Counted from the first letter of the stretch, positions 1-15,192 are shown. The stretch: DNA of 32,680 nucleotides from Jatrophihabitans sp. (GCA_025924515.1 JAICIE010000026.1:1-32680); one strand, 5' to 3'. A program made the numbers and translations. Notes: generated by a model not told the origin, from the letters alone.

Positions 1-1223
1 AGCCCGAAGACCGCGATGGTGCGTTGCACCCGTGACAGAATTCCGTCGGCGATCAGGGTTCCTGCGTTCTTGCGAAGAGAGTCCCCCAGCAGGCCGAGAT
101 CGCTGAGGAGCTCGGCGGCGTCGCGGTAATCGCGACCGGCGACGTGCGGCGAGCCGGCTTCCGTCCTCGCCCGGGTGTTGGCGAGCTTGGCCTTCATGCA
201 GCTGAGCTTCAGCCGGTACGGCTCCGTGGCGTTGATGGTGAGTAGCCGGGCGGGGAGGTCGAGAGCCGCGACGTCTTCCTCCGTCGACCGGAGCAGTTCG
301 TCGCTCACGCACACGACCGTCGTCGACGACGACAACTCCGAGATGAGCAGGTCGAGCATTCGGGTGATCGCGCGGACCGCCACACCGTGCTGCATGCGGA
401 GCACGTCCCGGGTCACCCGGGCGGTCACGCTCGGGTTGCCGTCCCGGTCTCCGCCGATCCAGGTGCCGAACGTCAGCGGCCGGGCGTCCTCGGGCAGGTC
501 GGCGCCCTGGGCCCGCAGCTCAGCGGCGAGATCCGCGGTGAGATCCGGCAGGATCTCGTCGATCAACTCCTGAAGGTAGAACAGGGCGTTGCGCGCCTCG
601 TCCTCCGGAGTGGGGCGGTGTTGGCGCAGCTCGTCGGTCTGCCAGACCAGGTCGATCAGCTCGGCCAGTTCCCGGTCCTGGCGCGCTCGCGCCGCCGAAC
701 CGTCAGGGGTCTCGACGGCAAGGATGTCGGCGATCCGGCGCAGCTTGCTGAGCACCGATCGGCGGCTCGCCTCGGTCGGGTGGGCGGTGAAGACCGGCCG
801 CACCGCGAGCGATCCCATCGCCGCCGTCAGGGCTGCGGCGCCCTTGTGCTCGGCGACGTCCGTCACGGCCTGCGCGACCCAGGCCGAATCGGCGGGGCGG
901 CCGCGCAGCGTGCGCACCCGGTGCACCTGCTCGGCGACGTTGGCGAGGTGGAAATAGTCGGCGAAGGCCCGTACCAGGACGGCGGCGGTGTCGATCGGAA
1001 GGCCGGCGAGCAACGCCTGCGCCTCGGCTCCCGCCGCGGCGCCGCCGTCCTCCTTGCTCTGCTTCGTCAGAGCCCGCACCCGCTCGACGAGCTCGAATGC
1101 GGCGCGTCCCTGCTGTCGCACGAGGGTCTCGCCGAGGAGGGCGGCGACCCTTCGGACGTCCGCGCGCAGCGCCGCGTCCTCCGCGGAGGCGCGATCGGTC
1201 GGCAGTTCGAAGCTGGAATGCAC
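1..1223 (-). CDS. ppc: Phosphoenolpyruvate carboxylase, N-terminal part (runs off the left edge)
   Basis: Carboxylates PEP to oxaloacetate to refill the TCA cycle in the cytoplasm. About 407 codons are present of a family that is usually around 900 residues; the C-terminal half lies outside the window. The reverse-strand translation shows the [10 protein letters not shown] motif, which carries a catalytic histidine, and the [13 protein letters not shown] signature. Both are diagnostic of PEP carboxylase and in the expected order. The start is a GTG at 1223, preceded by AAGGA seven bases upstream. It is divergent from galE with only 49 bp between the start codons, so the two promoters must overlap. 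Identity is secure; only the start is an inference. Confidence 0.95.
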   Translation of the reverse strand, partial: MHSSFELPTDRASAEDAALRADVRRVAALLGETLVRQQGRAAFELVERVRALTKQSKEDGGAAAGAEAQALLAGLPIDTAAVLVRAFADYFHLANVAEQVHRVRTLRGRPADSAWVAQAVTDVAEHKGAAALTAAMGSLAVRPVFTAHPTEASRRSVLSKLRRIADILAVETPDGSAARARQDRELAELIDLVWQTDELRQHRPTPEDEARNALFYLQELIDEILPDLTADLAAELRAQGADLPEDARPLTFGTWIGGDRDGNPSVTARVTRDVLRMQHGVAVRAITRMLDLLISELSSSTTVVCVSDELLRSTEEDVAALDLPARLLTINATEPYRLKLSCMKAKLANTRARTEAGSPHVAGRDYRDAAELLSDLGLLGDSLRKNAGTLIADGILSRVQRTIAVFG

Positions 1224-1272
1224 CCCGCCATCCTTGCGCACCAGTGTTACGGCTGATCGCTAGGTTTGGAGC

Positions 1273-2238
1273 GTGCGCGTACTGGTCACCGGCGGAGCGG
1301 GATACATCGGCAGCGTCGTGGCGGCGCAATTGCTCGCGGAAGGCCATGAGGTCGTGGTCGTCGACGACCTGTCCACCGGGCACAAGAACGCGGTGCCGCG
1401 CGGCGCCGAATTCCACCGGACGGGGATCACCGAGCTCGGTCCCGTCCTCGGCGAGTGGAACCTCGACGCGGTCGTGCATTTCGCGGCCAAATCGCTGGTT
1501 GGCGAGTCGGTGGAGGACCCGGCGCGGTACTGGAACAACAACGTCGTCGGGTCGCTCGCGCTCCTCGACGCCATGCGCGCGGCCGGCGTGGGGCGGATCG
1601 TGTTCTCCTCCACGGCGGCGACCTACGGCGAGGCTGTGGAGATGCCGATCCGGGAGGACGCGCCGGCAGCGCCGACGAACCCGTACGGCGCGTCGAAGCT
1701 GGCAGTCGACATGGCCTTGCGCAATTACGCCGACGCCTACGGCATGACGGCCGTCAGCCTGCGCTACTTCAACGTCGCCGGTGCTCTCCGCACCGAGGAC
1801 GGACGCAGCTACGGCGAGCGGCACACCACCGAGACGCATCTCATCCCGCTGGCCCTGCGCGCGGTCGCCGGCAGCGGTTCGACCCTGTCGCTGTACGGCA
1901 CGGACTACCCGACGCGCGACGGCACGTGCGTGCGCGACTACATCCACGTCGTCGATCTCGGCGACGCGCACCTGCGGGCGCTGGCCCTCGGCTCGCCGGG
2001 AGAGGCGCACACCATCAATCTCGGCAGCGGGACCGGCTACTCGGTGCGGGAGGTGCTCGACACCGTGTCGTCGGTGACCGGCCGGGAAGTGCCGGTGGTC
2101 GAGACGGGTCGACGGTCCGGCGATCCCGCGACGCTGATCGCGTCCAACGACCGGGCCGGCGAGCTGTTGGGCTGGCGGCCGACGCGGGATCTGCGGCAGA
2201 TGGTCGCCGACGCGTGGGACTTCTACCGGCAGTCCTGA
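1273..2238 (+). CDS. galE: UDP-glucose 4-epimerase
   Basis: Extended short-chain dehydrogenase of 321 residues, a typical GalE length, interconverting UDP-glucose and UDP-galactose with bound NAD in the cytoplasm. The N-terminal TGGAGYIGS Rossmann loop (residues 6-14), the FSSTAATYGE serine region (111-120) and the YGASK motif, with catalytic Tyr138 and Lys142, are all visible, as is the substrate-lobe segment RYFNVAGA. The start is GTG. It is divergent from ppc and followed by a GC hairpin, so it is probably a single-gene unit. A related nucleotide-sugar epimerase specificity cannot be excluded from sequence alone. Confidence 0.93.
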   Translation: MRVLVTGGAGYIGSVVAAQLLAEGHEVVVVDDLSTGHKNAVPRGAEFHRTGITELGPVLGEWNLDAVVHFAAKSLVGESVEDPARYWNNNVVGSLALLDAMRAAGVGRIVFSSTAATYGEAVEMPIREDAPAAPTNPYGASKLAVDMALRNYADAYGMTAVSLRYFNVAGALRTEDGRSYGERHTTETHLIPLALRAVAGSGSTLSLYGTDYPTRDGTCVRDYIHVVDLGDAHLRALALGSPGEAHTINLGSGTGYSVREVLDTVSSVTGREVPVVETGRRSGDPATLIASNDRAGELLGWRPTRDLRQMVADAWDFYRQS

Positions 2239-2244
2239 CGGGGC

Positions 2245-2263
2245 GCGGCCGGTCGCCGGCCGC
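2245..2263 (+). terminator. Candidate hairpin terminator after galE
   Basis: Perfect 8-bp GC-only stem (2245-2252 with 2256-2263) and a 3-base loop, six bases past the galE stop. There is no T-tract, so it is a hairpin of the kind common in high-GC actinobacteria rather than a classical intrinsic terminator. Confidence 0.45.
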
Positions 2264-2387
2264 CAGAACCGGCGCGCCCCCGGGCCTGCCGGCCGGCCGC
2301 GCCGCGGCCCGCCCGCGTATTCTCGAAGCATCCCCTCCCGATCGCCGGCGCGGGGACTTTTCGTGTTGCCCCGAGGTGGTTTTCCGC

Positions 2388-5936
<3,549 letters not shown>

Positions 5937-5984
5937 TCTGACATTCTGGACGCCGCCACCGCCCGTAGCCGCAAGGAGTTCTTC

Positions 5985-6575
5985 GTGAAGCACCGCCCGC
6001 TCGCTGCCGTAGCCGCCGCAGCGGTCACCGTGACCGTTCTCGCCGGCTGCGACACGAAGGTGGGAGCCGCGGCGACGGTGGGCTCACAGACCATCCGCGA
6101 GTCGGAGGTCGAGCAGTACCTGACCGACAAGGCGAAGCCGATCCCCAGCCAGGGCGGCACCATCATCCCGCGCTCGTACGTCCTTCAGGACCTCATCCTG
6201 CAGACCCTCCTCACCAAGGCACTGGCCGCGCACGGCGGCGTGCCCAGTGCCGCCACCCTGCGCAACGTGGAGGACCAGCTCAAGCAGGGACGCACCGCCA
6301 AGGAGCTCAGCGCCGGCTACACGCGGTACGGCTTCGAGGCGAAGGCGGCCGAGTTCGACTTCCGGGTGCACGCACTGGAATCCCTGCTGGGCAACCGCAC
6401 CAAGGCGCAGACGATCGCGGCCTTGGCCAAGACGGTGAACGACCTGCACGTGCCGGTGTCGGTCAACCGGCGCTACGGCGCCTGGGACCCCGCCTCGCTG
6501 TCCATCTCCACGTCCAACGGCGCGGGGCTGCCGAGCATCGTGAAGCTGCAGCCGTCGCCGGCCCTGCAGCCCTGA
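5985..6575 (+). CDS. Lipoprotein with SurA N-terminal-like region
   Basis: A 196-residue exported lipoprotein. Residues 1-22 form a signal peptide with lipobox LAGC, so Cys22 is the predicted lipidated residue. The following VGSQTIRESEVEQYLTD stretch resembles the N-terminal chaperone domain of SurA/PrsA proteins (a beta strand, then helices). No parvulin prolyl isomerase domain follows, so at most a periplasm-side chaperone-like role can be inferred. The start is GTG with AAGGAG six bases upstream. It lies between mfd and mazG, two bases from the latter, which makes co-transcription likely. The family placement rests on the look of the N-terminus and is moderate. Confidence 0.75.
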   Translation: MKHRPLAAVAAAAVTVTVLAGCDTKVGAAATVGSQTIRESEVEQYLTDKAKPIPSQGGTIIPRSYVLQDLILQTLLTKALAAHGGVPSAATLRNVEDQLKQGRTAKELSAGYTRYGFEAKAAEFDFRVHALESLLGNRTKAQTIAALAKTVNDLHVPVSVNRRYGAWDPASLSISTSNGAGLPSIVKLQPSPALQP

Positions 6576-6577
6576 CG

Positions 6578-7240
6578 ATGAGCCGACTGGAGCGCGCAGT
6601 CGAGGTCATGGATCGACTGCGCTCGCCGGGCGGCTGCCCGTGGGACGCCGCGCAGACGCACCAGTCACTGTCCCGGTACCTCCTCGAGGAGGCCTACGAG
6701 GTTCTCGAGGCGCTCGAGACCGACGACGTGTCGCTGCTGCGCGAGGAGCTCGGCGATCTGCTCCTGCAGATCCTGTTCCACGCGCGCCTCGCGGAGGAGC
6801 TGCCGCCAGGAAAAGCCTTCTCGATCGAGGACGTGGCGGGAGATCTCGTCGACAAGCTCGTCCGGCGGCATCCGCATGTGTTCGGGGGGACCGACGCCGC
6901 CGACGCCCAGGCCGTCAACGAGAACTGGGAGCGGCAGAAGATCGCCGAGAAGGGCCGCACGTCCGTCGCCGACGGGGTTCCGCTGGCCCAGCCCGCACTA
7001 GCTCTCTCGGCGAAGCTGGTGTCGCGGGCCGCCCGCGCGGGATTGGACCCGGCTGTCGGGTCCGGATCTTCCGCGGAAGACGAACTCGGGGCCCGCCTGT
7101 TCGCCGTGGTCCGCGACGCAGTCGCTGCCGGCGTCGATCCCGAGGGCGCGCTGCGGCGGGTGACCCGGAGCTACCTGTCCGCGCTGCGAGCCGCCGAGGC
7201 GGATCCTGCCGACCCGGAGCCATCCGCCAGCGCCCAGTGA
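6578..7240 (+). CDS. mazG: MazG family nucleoside triphosphate pyrophosphohydrolase
   Basis: Hydrolyses noncanonical or excess NTPs to NMP and pyrophosphate, a house-cleaning role. At 220 residues it is shorter than two-domain MazG (about 263 in E. coli). The N-terminal MazG fold is complete: the GGCPWD signature (18-23), the EEAYE metal-binding helix (37-41) and the ELGD motif (57-60). The HPHVFG and NWERQK segments, also family-typical, follow. The C-terminal half is degenerate and alanine-rich, so it probably has one active domain. The ATG lies two bases after the lipoprotein stop, so translation is likely coupled. Confidence 0.93.
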   Translation: MSRLERAVEVMDRLRSPGGCPWDAAQTHQSLSRYLLEEAYEVLEALETDDVSLLREELGDLLLQILFHARLAEELPPGKAFSIEDVAGDLVDKLVRRHPHVFGGTDAADAQAVNENWERQKIAEKGRTSVADGVPLAQPALALSAKLVSRAARAGLDPAVGSGSSAEDELGARLFAVVRDAVAAGVDPEGALRRVTRSYLSALRAAEADPADPEPSASAQ

Positions 7241-7301
7241 CCGGAACGGGCGCGGGCTGACGCCGCGCGCGTCGTCGGACCCCCGCGGCAGGATCGCGGG
7301 C

Positions 7302-9633
<2,332 letters not shown>

Positions 9634-9641
<8 letters not shown>

Positions 9642-10140
9642 GCCGTACTCACCGGCCGACCGGGCCGCGGTCGCCCAGCAATTGGGTCGCGAGCCACGCG
9701 CCATCCGCGCTGTCGCCGCCCGGTGCCGGTGCGGCCTCCCGGAGGTCATCGAGACGTCGCCGCGCCTTGCCGACGGCACGCCGTTCCCGACGCTCTACTA
9801 CCTGACCTGCCCGCGGGTCGTCGCCGCCGTCGGGCGTCTCGAAGCGTCCGGGTTGATGCGTGAGATGAGCGATCGGCTTCGGACGGAGGACGACCTCGCC
9901 GCGGCCTACCGCGCTGCGCACGAGGCCTACCTGAGCCGCCGGGAGTTCCTGGGGCACGTGCCGGAGATCGCGGGGATCAGCGCCGGTGGTATGCCGAACC
10001 GGGTGAAGTGCCTGCACGTGCTCGTCGCTCACTCACTCGCGGTCGGATCCGGAGTCAATCCGCTCGGGGACGAGGCCGTCGCGGCGCTGCAGCCGTGGTG
10101 GCTGGACGGGCCGTGCGTAACCGTTCCGGAATCCGGATGA
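9634..10140 (+). CDS. DUF501 family protein
   Basis: A 168-residue cytoplasmic protein of the actinobacterial DUF501 family. Recognisable parts are the N-terminal PSPADR-like start (YSPADRAAVAQQLGREPRA), the CRCGLPEVIET segment with its Cys-x-Cys pair, the LYYLTCPR motif, and the AGGMPNRVKCLHVLVAHSLA stretch. The conserved cysteines and histidines could bind metal, but no activity is established that I know of. The GTG start overlaps ftsB by eight bases, and its stop overlaps ppx, as in other actinobacteria. Confidence 0.9.
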
Positions 10141-11060
10141 CCAGGGTCGCTGCGATCGACTGCGGGACGAATTCCATCCGCCTTCTCGTTGCGGACATCG
10201 CCAACGGGACGCTGCGTGACGTGCACCGCGAGATGCGCATAGTTCGCCTCGGCGAGGGCGTCGACCGTACCGGGCGGCTGGGGGAAGCGGCGCTGGCCCG
10301 CACCCGGGAGGCGCTCGAGCAGTACGTGGCGACGATTCGCGGACTCGGCGCGCAGCGGATCCGAATGGCGGCGACGAGCGCGACTCGTGATGCGAGCAAC
10401 CGGTCGGACTTCCTGGTGATCGTCCATAAGCTGCTCGGCGTCGAACCCGAGGTGCTCACGGGCCTTCAGGAAGCCGAGCTGTCGTACACCGGTGCGGTCG
10501 GAACGCTCGATGGGCTGACGCCGCCCGTCCTCGTCGCCGACATCGGAGGCGGTTCCACCGAGCTGGTCCTCGGCGCACGGGGCCGGCCGCTGCGGGCCTT
10601 CAGCATGGACGTCGGGTCGGTTCGGCTCACCGAGCGTCACCTGCACGACGACCCCCCGACGCCGCAACAGGTCGCGGCTGCCGTCGCCGACGTCGACAGC
10701 GCTCTCGACAGCGCCGCCCAGCAGCTGCCGCTGACTGGAGCGGGGGAGCTCGTCGGGGTCGCCGGCACCGTGACCACCCTTGCGGCCATCGCGGCGGACC
10801 TGCCGCACTACGATCCCGCCGCCATTCACGGCAGCCGGATGCCCGCCGCGCAGGTCGACGAGATCACCGAGCGGCTCTTGCGGATGACCCATGCCGAGCG
10901 TTCTGCGATCCCGGTCCTGCATCCGGGACGAGTCGACGTCATAACGGCCGGCGCGCTGGTGCTGCTCACGCTGGTTCAGCGCACTGGGGTGCGGGTCGTG
11001 ATCGCAAGCGAGCACGACATTCTCGACGGCATCGCTCTGAGTCTCCACGAGGAGCGGTGA
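10137..11060 (+). CDS. ppx: Exopolyphosphatase / pppGpp phosphohydrolase family protein
   Basis: A 307-residue ASKHA-fold phosphatase corresponding to the short actinobacterial Ppx/GppA (Rv1026-like), which hydrolyses polyphosphate or pppGpp. The nucleotide-binding signatures are intact: AIDCGTNSIRLLV at the N-terminus and DIGGGSTEL at about 135-143. VGVAGTVTTLAA and the C-terminal SEHDILDGI follow. The ATG start overlaps the DUF501 stop (ATGA). It lacks the C-terminal HD-like domain of long Ppx enzymes, so polyphosphate versus pppGpp preference cannot be told from sequence. It is the last gene of the eno set. Confidence 0.92.
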   Translation: MTRVAAIDCGTNSIRLLVADIANGTLRDVHREMRIVRLGEGVDRTGRLGEAALARTREALEQYVATIRGLGAQRIRMAATSATRDASNRSDFLVIVHKLLGVEPEVLTGLQEAELSYTGAVGTLDGLTPPVLVADIGGGSTELVLGARGRPLRAFSMDVGSVRLTERHLHDDPPTPQQVAAAVADVDSALDSAAQQLPLTGAGELVGVAGTVTTLAAIAADLPHYDPAAIHGSRMPAAQVDEITERLLRMTHAERSAIPVLHPGRVDVITAGALVLLTLVQRTGVRVVIASEHDILDGIALSLHEER

Positions 11061-11084
11061 AGGAAGTCGGGATCATCGGGATTG

Positions 11085-11369
11085 TGGTGCTGCGGGTGGC
11101 TGGCCGGCGGGTGGTGTAGGTCTGTCCGGTCGATGCGGTTGGCCACGGTGAGCGCCGACTCGGCCATCACGGCCCGCAGCTCCTCCGTCACCATCTGCCT
11201 CTCCAGGCCCGGGGCCGGGGACCCTCGCACGGGTCGGCGGCGATCGCCGCGATGAACCGCAGCTGCCGGGCCTGCACCCGGGCGATGCCCCGCTCACTCT
11301 CACCGGCCGCGACGATCCGCTCGCCCAGCGAAAAAGGGGGAAACGGTCGACGTCGAAACCGAAAGCCAT
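11085..11369 (-). pseudogene. Truncated, frameshifted DUF222 (13E12-type) gene remnant
   Basis: Reverse-strand translation gives a DUF222-like N-terminus split across three frames. MAFGFDVDRFP (from 11369) is followed by SLGERIVAAGESERGIARVQ and QLRFIAAIAADP in a second frame, then LERQMVTEELRAVMAESAL in a third. The first shift falls in a C5-T5 run near 11333 and the second in a CCCCGGCCCCGGG stretch near 11225. The remnant has about 85-90 codons of a family usually over 400, and no HNH endonuclease domain remains. DUF222/HNH genes are repetitive in actinobacteria, so this is a decayed copy. The family call is by motif look. Confidence 0.6.
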
Positions 11370-11787
11370 GGCAAAACGCTAACGACAGCCTCTAACAATT
11401 TCTGGCCGCAAACGAAGCGCTGTGGCTAAGCAACTGAACAGGGCGCTGCGTCGCCTATTCAGGCGGGGGAGGCTCGGATAGGTGACCGGTATCGAACTCG
11501 CGACACCAGCAGATAGCCGTCGTCAGGTGCAGCACTTGCGTTTCGCCCATCGGTTGCCTGTCGATGCTCAATCGAAGTCGGTGACTCGTTCAGTCGCCGA
11601 ACGGCTGATTGCTCGACACATCGGTACTCCGTGCCTTGAGCCGACGACCTGGAGCGGGCGTGTCGCCCCTGCCGAACCGGGCCATGCGCCCTTCACCGTC
11701 CTCGCTCGGCGGCAATATTGTCACCACCGGCAACCCACCGAGCTTCGCCGTCTTGTCCCCGCACTCACCTGACGGCAGACTGCGGCC
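11370..11787. other. Gene-poor intergenic stretch
   Basis: About 400 bases with no coding region I can support. The 11380-11440 part is AT-richer than its surroundings. A 96-codon open frame at 11482-11772 has poor third-position GC and no family resemblance. Together with the DUF222 relic it marks the boundary between the conserved block and the accessory hydrolase/P450/MFS run. Confidence 0.5.
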
Positions 11788-12546
11788 ATGACCAACGACC
11801 CGGTGCTCATCGGCAACGGACCCCGGCGCGTCCTCGCCCTGCACGGCTGGTTCGGCTCGGCGACGGGGTGGGGACTGCTTCCCGACCTGATCGACGGCGA
11901 CAAGTACAGCTACGCCTTCGTGGACTACCGCGGCTACGGCCGCCGCCGCGACCACACCGGCGAGTACAGCCTGGCTGAGATCTCATCGGACGCCTTGTCC
12001 GTAGCCGACGGACTGGGTTGGGACCGGTTCGCCGTCCTCGGACACTCGATGGGCGGGACGGCCATGCAGCGCGTCCTGCTCGACGGGCCCGACCGGGTGA
12101 CCGCGTTGATCGGCGTGAGCCCGGTGCCGTCGACCGGGGTCCCGTTCGACGAGCAGGGCTGGGCGCTGTTCAACGGCGCCGCAGCCAGCCGCGACAACCG
12201 CTATGCGATCATCGACCTCACCACCGGCAACCGGCTCAGCCGCACGTGGATCGACCGGATGGTGCAATTCTCGCTCGACAATTCCGAAGCCGCGGCCTTC
12301 GGCGCCTATCTGGACTCCTGGGCGCATACCGATTTCTCGGCCCAGGTCCAAGGTAACCAGACGCCGGTCAAGGTGGTGGTGGGCGAACACGATCCCGCGC
12401 TGGGCGCCGCCGTCATGAAGCAAACTTTTCTGCAGCAGTATCCGAATGCGACGCTCGAGGTATTGACCAACGCGGGTCACTACTCGATGTACGAGACGCC
12501 CGTCGCACTCTTGACCGTGATCGAGTCGTTCCTCGACGAATTGTGA
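11788..12546 (+). CDS. Alpha/beta hydrolase
   Basis: A 252-residue cytoplasmic alpha/beta hydrolase with a complete triad: nucleophile Ser87 in GHSMGG, acid Asp202 in GEHDP and His231 in NAGHYSM. The oxyanion-hole motif LHGWFGS is at 18-24. There is no signal peptide. The stop overlaps the P450 start by four bases (GTGA), so the two are translated together and probably act on the same small molecule, for example ester or lactone hydrolysis beside oxidation. The substrate cannot be inferred. The start is ATG with only a weak upstream purine stretch. Confidence 0.88.
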   Translation: MTNDPVLIGNGPRRVLALHGWFGSATGWGLLPDLIDGDKYSYAFVDYRGYGRRRDHTGEYSLAEISSDALSVADGLGWDRFAVLGHSMGGTAMQRVLLDGPDRVTALIGVSPVPSTGVPFDEQGWALFNGAAASRDNRYAIIDLTTGNRLSRTWIDRMVQFSLDNSEAAAFGAYLDSWAHTDFSAQVQGNQTPVKVVVGEHDPALGAAVMKQTFLQQYPNATLEVLTNAGHYSMYETPVALLTVIESFLDEL

Positions 12547-13865
12547 AGGCCGCCGACTCGTCGGAACTCGTGAGCATCGTCGATCCGGCGACCTACGAAG
12601 TCGGCCCGCCCTTCGACCTCCTGCGCAGGCTGCGCCGGGACGCGCCCGTCCTGTGGGTCGACGAGCCGTCACTACACGGGCTTCCGGCCGGGCCCGGCTT
12701 CTGGTTCGTGGTCGGACACGCGGACGTGGCACGGGTGCTCAAGGACCCGAGGACCTTTTCGTCATGGCTGGGTGCGACCCAAATTCGTGACGCGCAGGAT
12801 CTCGAATGGGTCCGGCGAATGATGCTCAACATGGATCCGCCGGAACACTCCCGGCTCCGTCGCATGCTGACCCGTTCGTTCACCCCGCGGGCAGTCGGCG
12901 CCCTTACCGACTCCATCGAGCAGAACGCGCGCCGCCTGGTCGATCGGATGATCGACGGCGCCGACGAAGGACGGTGCGACTTCGCCAAGGACGTCGCCGC
13001 CGACCTGCCACTGCTCACCCTCGCCGACGTTCTCGGCGTGCCGGCCGAGGACCGCGGGCTGATGTTCGACTGGTCGAACCGTGTCATCGGCTGGCAGGAC
13101 CCGGACTACGCGTCATCGGCGAGTTTCGACCCGTCCGGCGCGACCGAGATGGCGCGCGAGGCGCTGCGGCTGCGGCCGATGCCGGACGCCTCTGGGCACA
13201 TGCCGGATCCACGTACCCGGGAGGGGATGCCAGACCTGTACGCCTACGCCCGGCTGCTGGCGGAGGAAAAGCGGCGGGCGCCGGGCAACGACGTGATGTC
13301 GATACTGCTAGCGATCGACGATGACGGACTTCGCCTCAGCGACGCCGAGTTCCAGAACATGTTCTGGCTCTTCGCCGTCGCCGGCAACGAGACCCTCCGC
13401 AACGGGATGCCGGGCGGGATGATCGGACTCCTGGCGAACCCGGACGCACCGGCCCGATTGCGAGCCGATCCCGCGCTCCTGCCGGGCGCGGTCGAGGAGA
13501 TGCTGCGTTGGTGGACGCCGGTCATGGTCTTCCGGCGCACGGCCACCCGCGACACCCGGCTCGGCGACGCCCACATCGCAGCGGGGGACAAGGTCGTCGT
13601 CTCCTTCACGTCCGCCAACCGCGACGAGGCGCTGTTCACCGACCCCGACAGCCTCCGCATCGACCGGCAACCCAACCCACACCTGTCCTTCGGCCACGGC
13701 CCGCATTTCTGCCTCGGCGCCCAACTGGCCCGCGCGCAGATGCGGGCGCTGTTCGCCGAACTGCTGCGCCGGACCAAGACGCTGGAGCCCGACGGCACCC
13801 CGGCGTTGCTGCGCTCGAACTTCCAACGCGGCGTCAAACGGCTGCCGATCCGGTGGGTCGCCTGA
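12543..13865 (+). CDS. Cytochrome P450
   Basis: A 440-residue soluble bacterial P450. The I-helix AGNET motif is at 280-284 (Glu283 in place of the usual Asp), the K-helix ExxR is E319-R322, and the heme loop FGHGPHFCLG places the thiolate ligand at Cys390. The MDPPEHSRLRRMLTRSFTPR segment of the C helix is also canonical. The AGNETLRN variant and overall look resemble the actinobacterial CYP124/125/142 lipid and sterol hydroxylases, but the subfamily is inferred. GTG start, overlapping the hydrolase. No ferredoxin or reductase gene is adjacent, so electrons must come from elsewhere. Confidence 0.93.
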   Translation: MKAADSSELVSIVDPATYEVGPPFDLLRRLRRDAPVLWVDEPSLHGLPAGPGFWFVVGHADVARVLKDPRTFSSWLGATQIRDAQDLEWVRRMMLNMDPPEHSRLRRMLTRSFTPRAVGALTDSIEQNARRLVDRMIDGADEGRCDFAKDVAADLPLLTLADVLGVPAEDRGLMFDWSNRVIGWQDPDYASSASFDPSGATEMAREALRLRPMPDASGHMPDPRTREGMPDLYAYARLLAEEKRRAPGNDVMSILLAIDDDGLRLSDAEFQNMFWLFAVAGNETLRNGMPGGMIGLLANPDAPARLRADPALLPGAVEEMLRWWTPVMVFRRTATRDTRLGDAHIAAGDKVVVSFTSANRDEALFTDPDSLRIDRQPNPHLSFGHGPHFCLGAQLARAQMRALFAELLRRTKTLEPDGTPALLRSNFQRGVKRLPIRWVA

Positions 13866-13914
13866 CGACCGGCAGAGACAATCTGCTTGGCCCGCACGGG
13901 ATGATCGACCGGCC

Positions 13915-15192
13915 ATGAGCGTTCCCGCCTCGACTGCAGACGATCCGCAACCGATCACTCCGGCGGTGTCCGCGCCCGGGCGGATGGCCGTTCTGCGCCG
14001 GAAGAACTTCGCGCTCCTGTTCGCGGGGCAGGCGACCTCCACGTTCGGGGACCGGGTCGTATTGGTCGCCATCCCCTTCGCCGTGTTGTCGCTTCCTGGC
14101 GCTGGTGCCGGCGATGTCGGCCTCGTGCTCGGCGCGTCGGCGCTGTCGCTGGCCGTCTTCGTCCTGGCCGGCGGCGTGATCGCCGACCGGCTCCCGCGTC
14201 ACCGCACCATGCTCGCCTCCGACCTGATCCGGGCGGCCGTCCAGGCGACGTCGGCCACGCTGCTGCTCACCGGCGAGGCGAGCGTCGGGATCCTGATGGC
14301 TCTGCAAGCCGTCTACGGCGCGGCGGAGGCCTTCTTCCGCCCGGCCGTGCTCGGTCTGGTTCCGCAGGTCGTCGAGCCGGGCGAGGAGCAGTCGGCGAAC
14401 GCCCTGTTGGTCCTGCCGGCGAACCTCGGCCTCGTCCTCGGGCCGGCGGTGGCCGCGGTGCTCGTCGCCGCCGCCGGTCCCGGTGGCGCCGTCGCCATGG
14501 ACGCAGCCACCTTCGCCGTCAGCGCCGCGACCCTCGCGCTGCTCCGCGTCCGACCGAATCCACCGCGCGACCGGCAGCATTTCGTCGACGAACTGCTCGA
14601 CGGTTGGCGCGAGGTCACTCGACGGGACTGGGTCCGCGGCACCCTCGTGGCCTTCTGCGCCTATCACGCGCTCGTGCTCCCCGCGCTGTTCGTCCTCGGC
14701 CCGCAGGTCGCCTTACAAATCCGGGGCGGAGCCACCGCATGGGGCGCCATCAACGCCGGCTTCGGTGTCGGCGCGGTGCTCGGAAGCATCGCTGCCCTGC
14801 ACTGGCGACCGCGCCGCCCGGGAGCTGTGCTCGGCAGCTTCCTGTGCGCCGCGTCGACGCAGGCGGCAATCTGCGCTAGTCCGTTGCCGACCTGGCTGGT
14901 GGCCGCGCTGCAGGTCCTCAGCGGGATCGCGGTGGCGGTCGCGTTCACGGTGTGGGAGACCGCGCTGCAGCAGCGAATTCCCGCGCACGCGCAATCGCGC
15001 GTCTCGTCCTTCGACTACTTCGCCTCGCTGACGCTGATGCCGTTCGGGTTTCTGATCGTCGGCCCGATCGCTGCACATCTCGGGCCGATCGAAACCGCGG
15101 TGGGCGCCTCCGTGATCACTCTGGTCGCCTGCGCGGCGATCACCGCGACGTCAGGGCTGCGGTCGCTCCGCGCTCTTCCGGCGCCTGGATGA
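13915..15192 (+). CDS. MFS transporter (putative exporter)
   Basis: A 425-residue major facilitator protein with about twelve hydrophobic segments. The cytoplasmic GGVIADRLPRHRTM stretch near 82-95 is the MFS motif A between helices 2 and 3. The DRVVLVAIPFAVLSL and YGAAEAFFRPA segments resemble the DHA3-like (enterobactin-exporter-like) group. It follows the P450 by 49 bp and may export the product or a toxic substrate. It contains a rare TTA leucine codon at 14713-14715. The start ATG 13915 lacks a strong ribosome site; ATG 13984 is an alternative that still keeps all helices. Convergent with DUF4235. Confidence 0.85.
   Translation: MSVPASTADDPQPITPAVSAPGRMAVLRRKNFALLFAGQATSTFGDRVVLVAIPFAVLSLPGAGAGDVGLVLGASALSLAVFVLAGGVIADRLPRHRTMLASDLIRAAVQATSATLLLTGEASVGILMALQAVYGAAEAFFRPAVLGLVPQVVEPGEEQSANALLVLPANLGLVLGPAVAAVLVAAAGPGGAVAMDAATFAVSAATLALLRVRPNPPRDRQHFVDELLDGWREVTRRDWVRGTLVAFCAYHALVLPALFVLGPQVALQIRGGATAWGAINAGFGVGAVLGSIAALHWRPRRPGAVLGSFLCAASTQAAICASPLPTWLVAALQVLSGIAVAVAFTVWETALQQRIPAHAQSRVSSFDYFASLTLMPFGFLIVGPIAAHLGPIETAVGASVITLVACAAITATSGLRSLRALPAPG

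Noticed and set aside
1455-2387. Extra 311 residues at the Mfd N-terminus
   Set aside because: They lie in a shifted frame of galE and do not resemble Mfd; the GTG at 2388 gives a normal-length protein.
11482-11772. Possible 96-codon gene between the DUF222 relic and the hydrolase
   Set aside because: Third codon positions are not GC-biased as in neighbours, no ribosome site and no recognisable domain.
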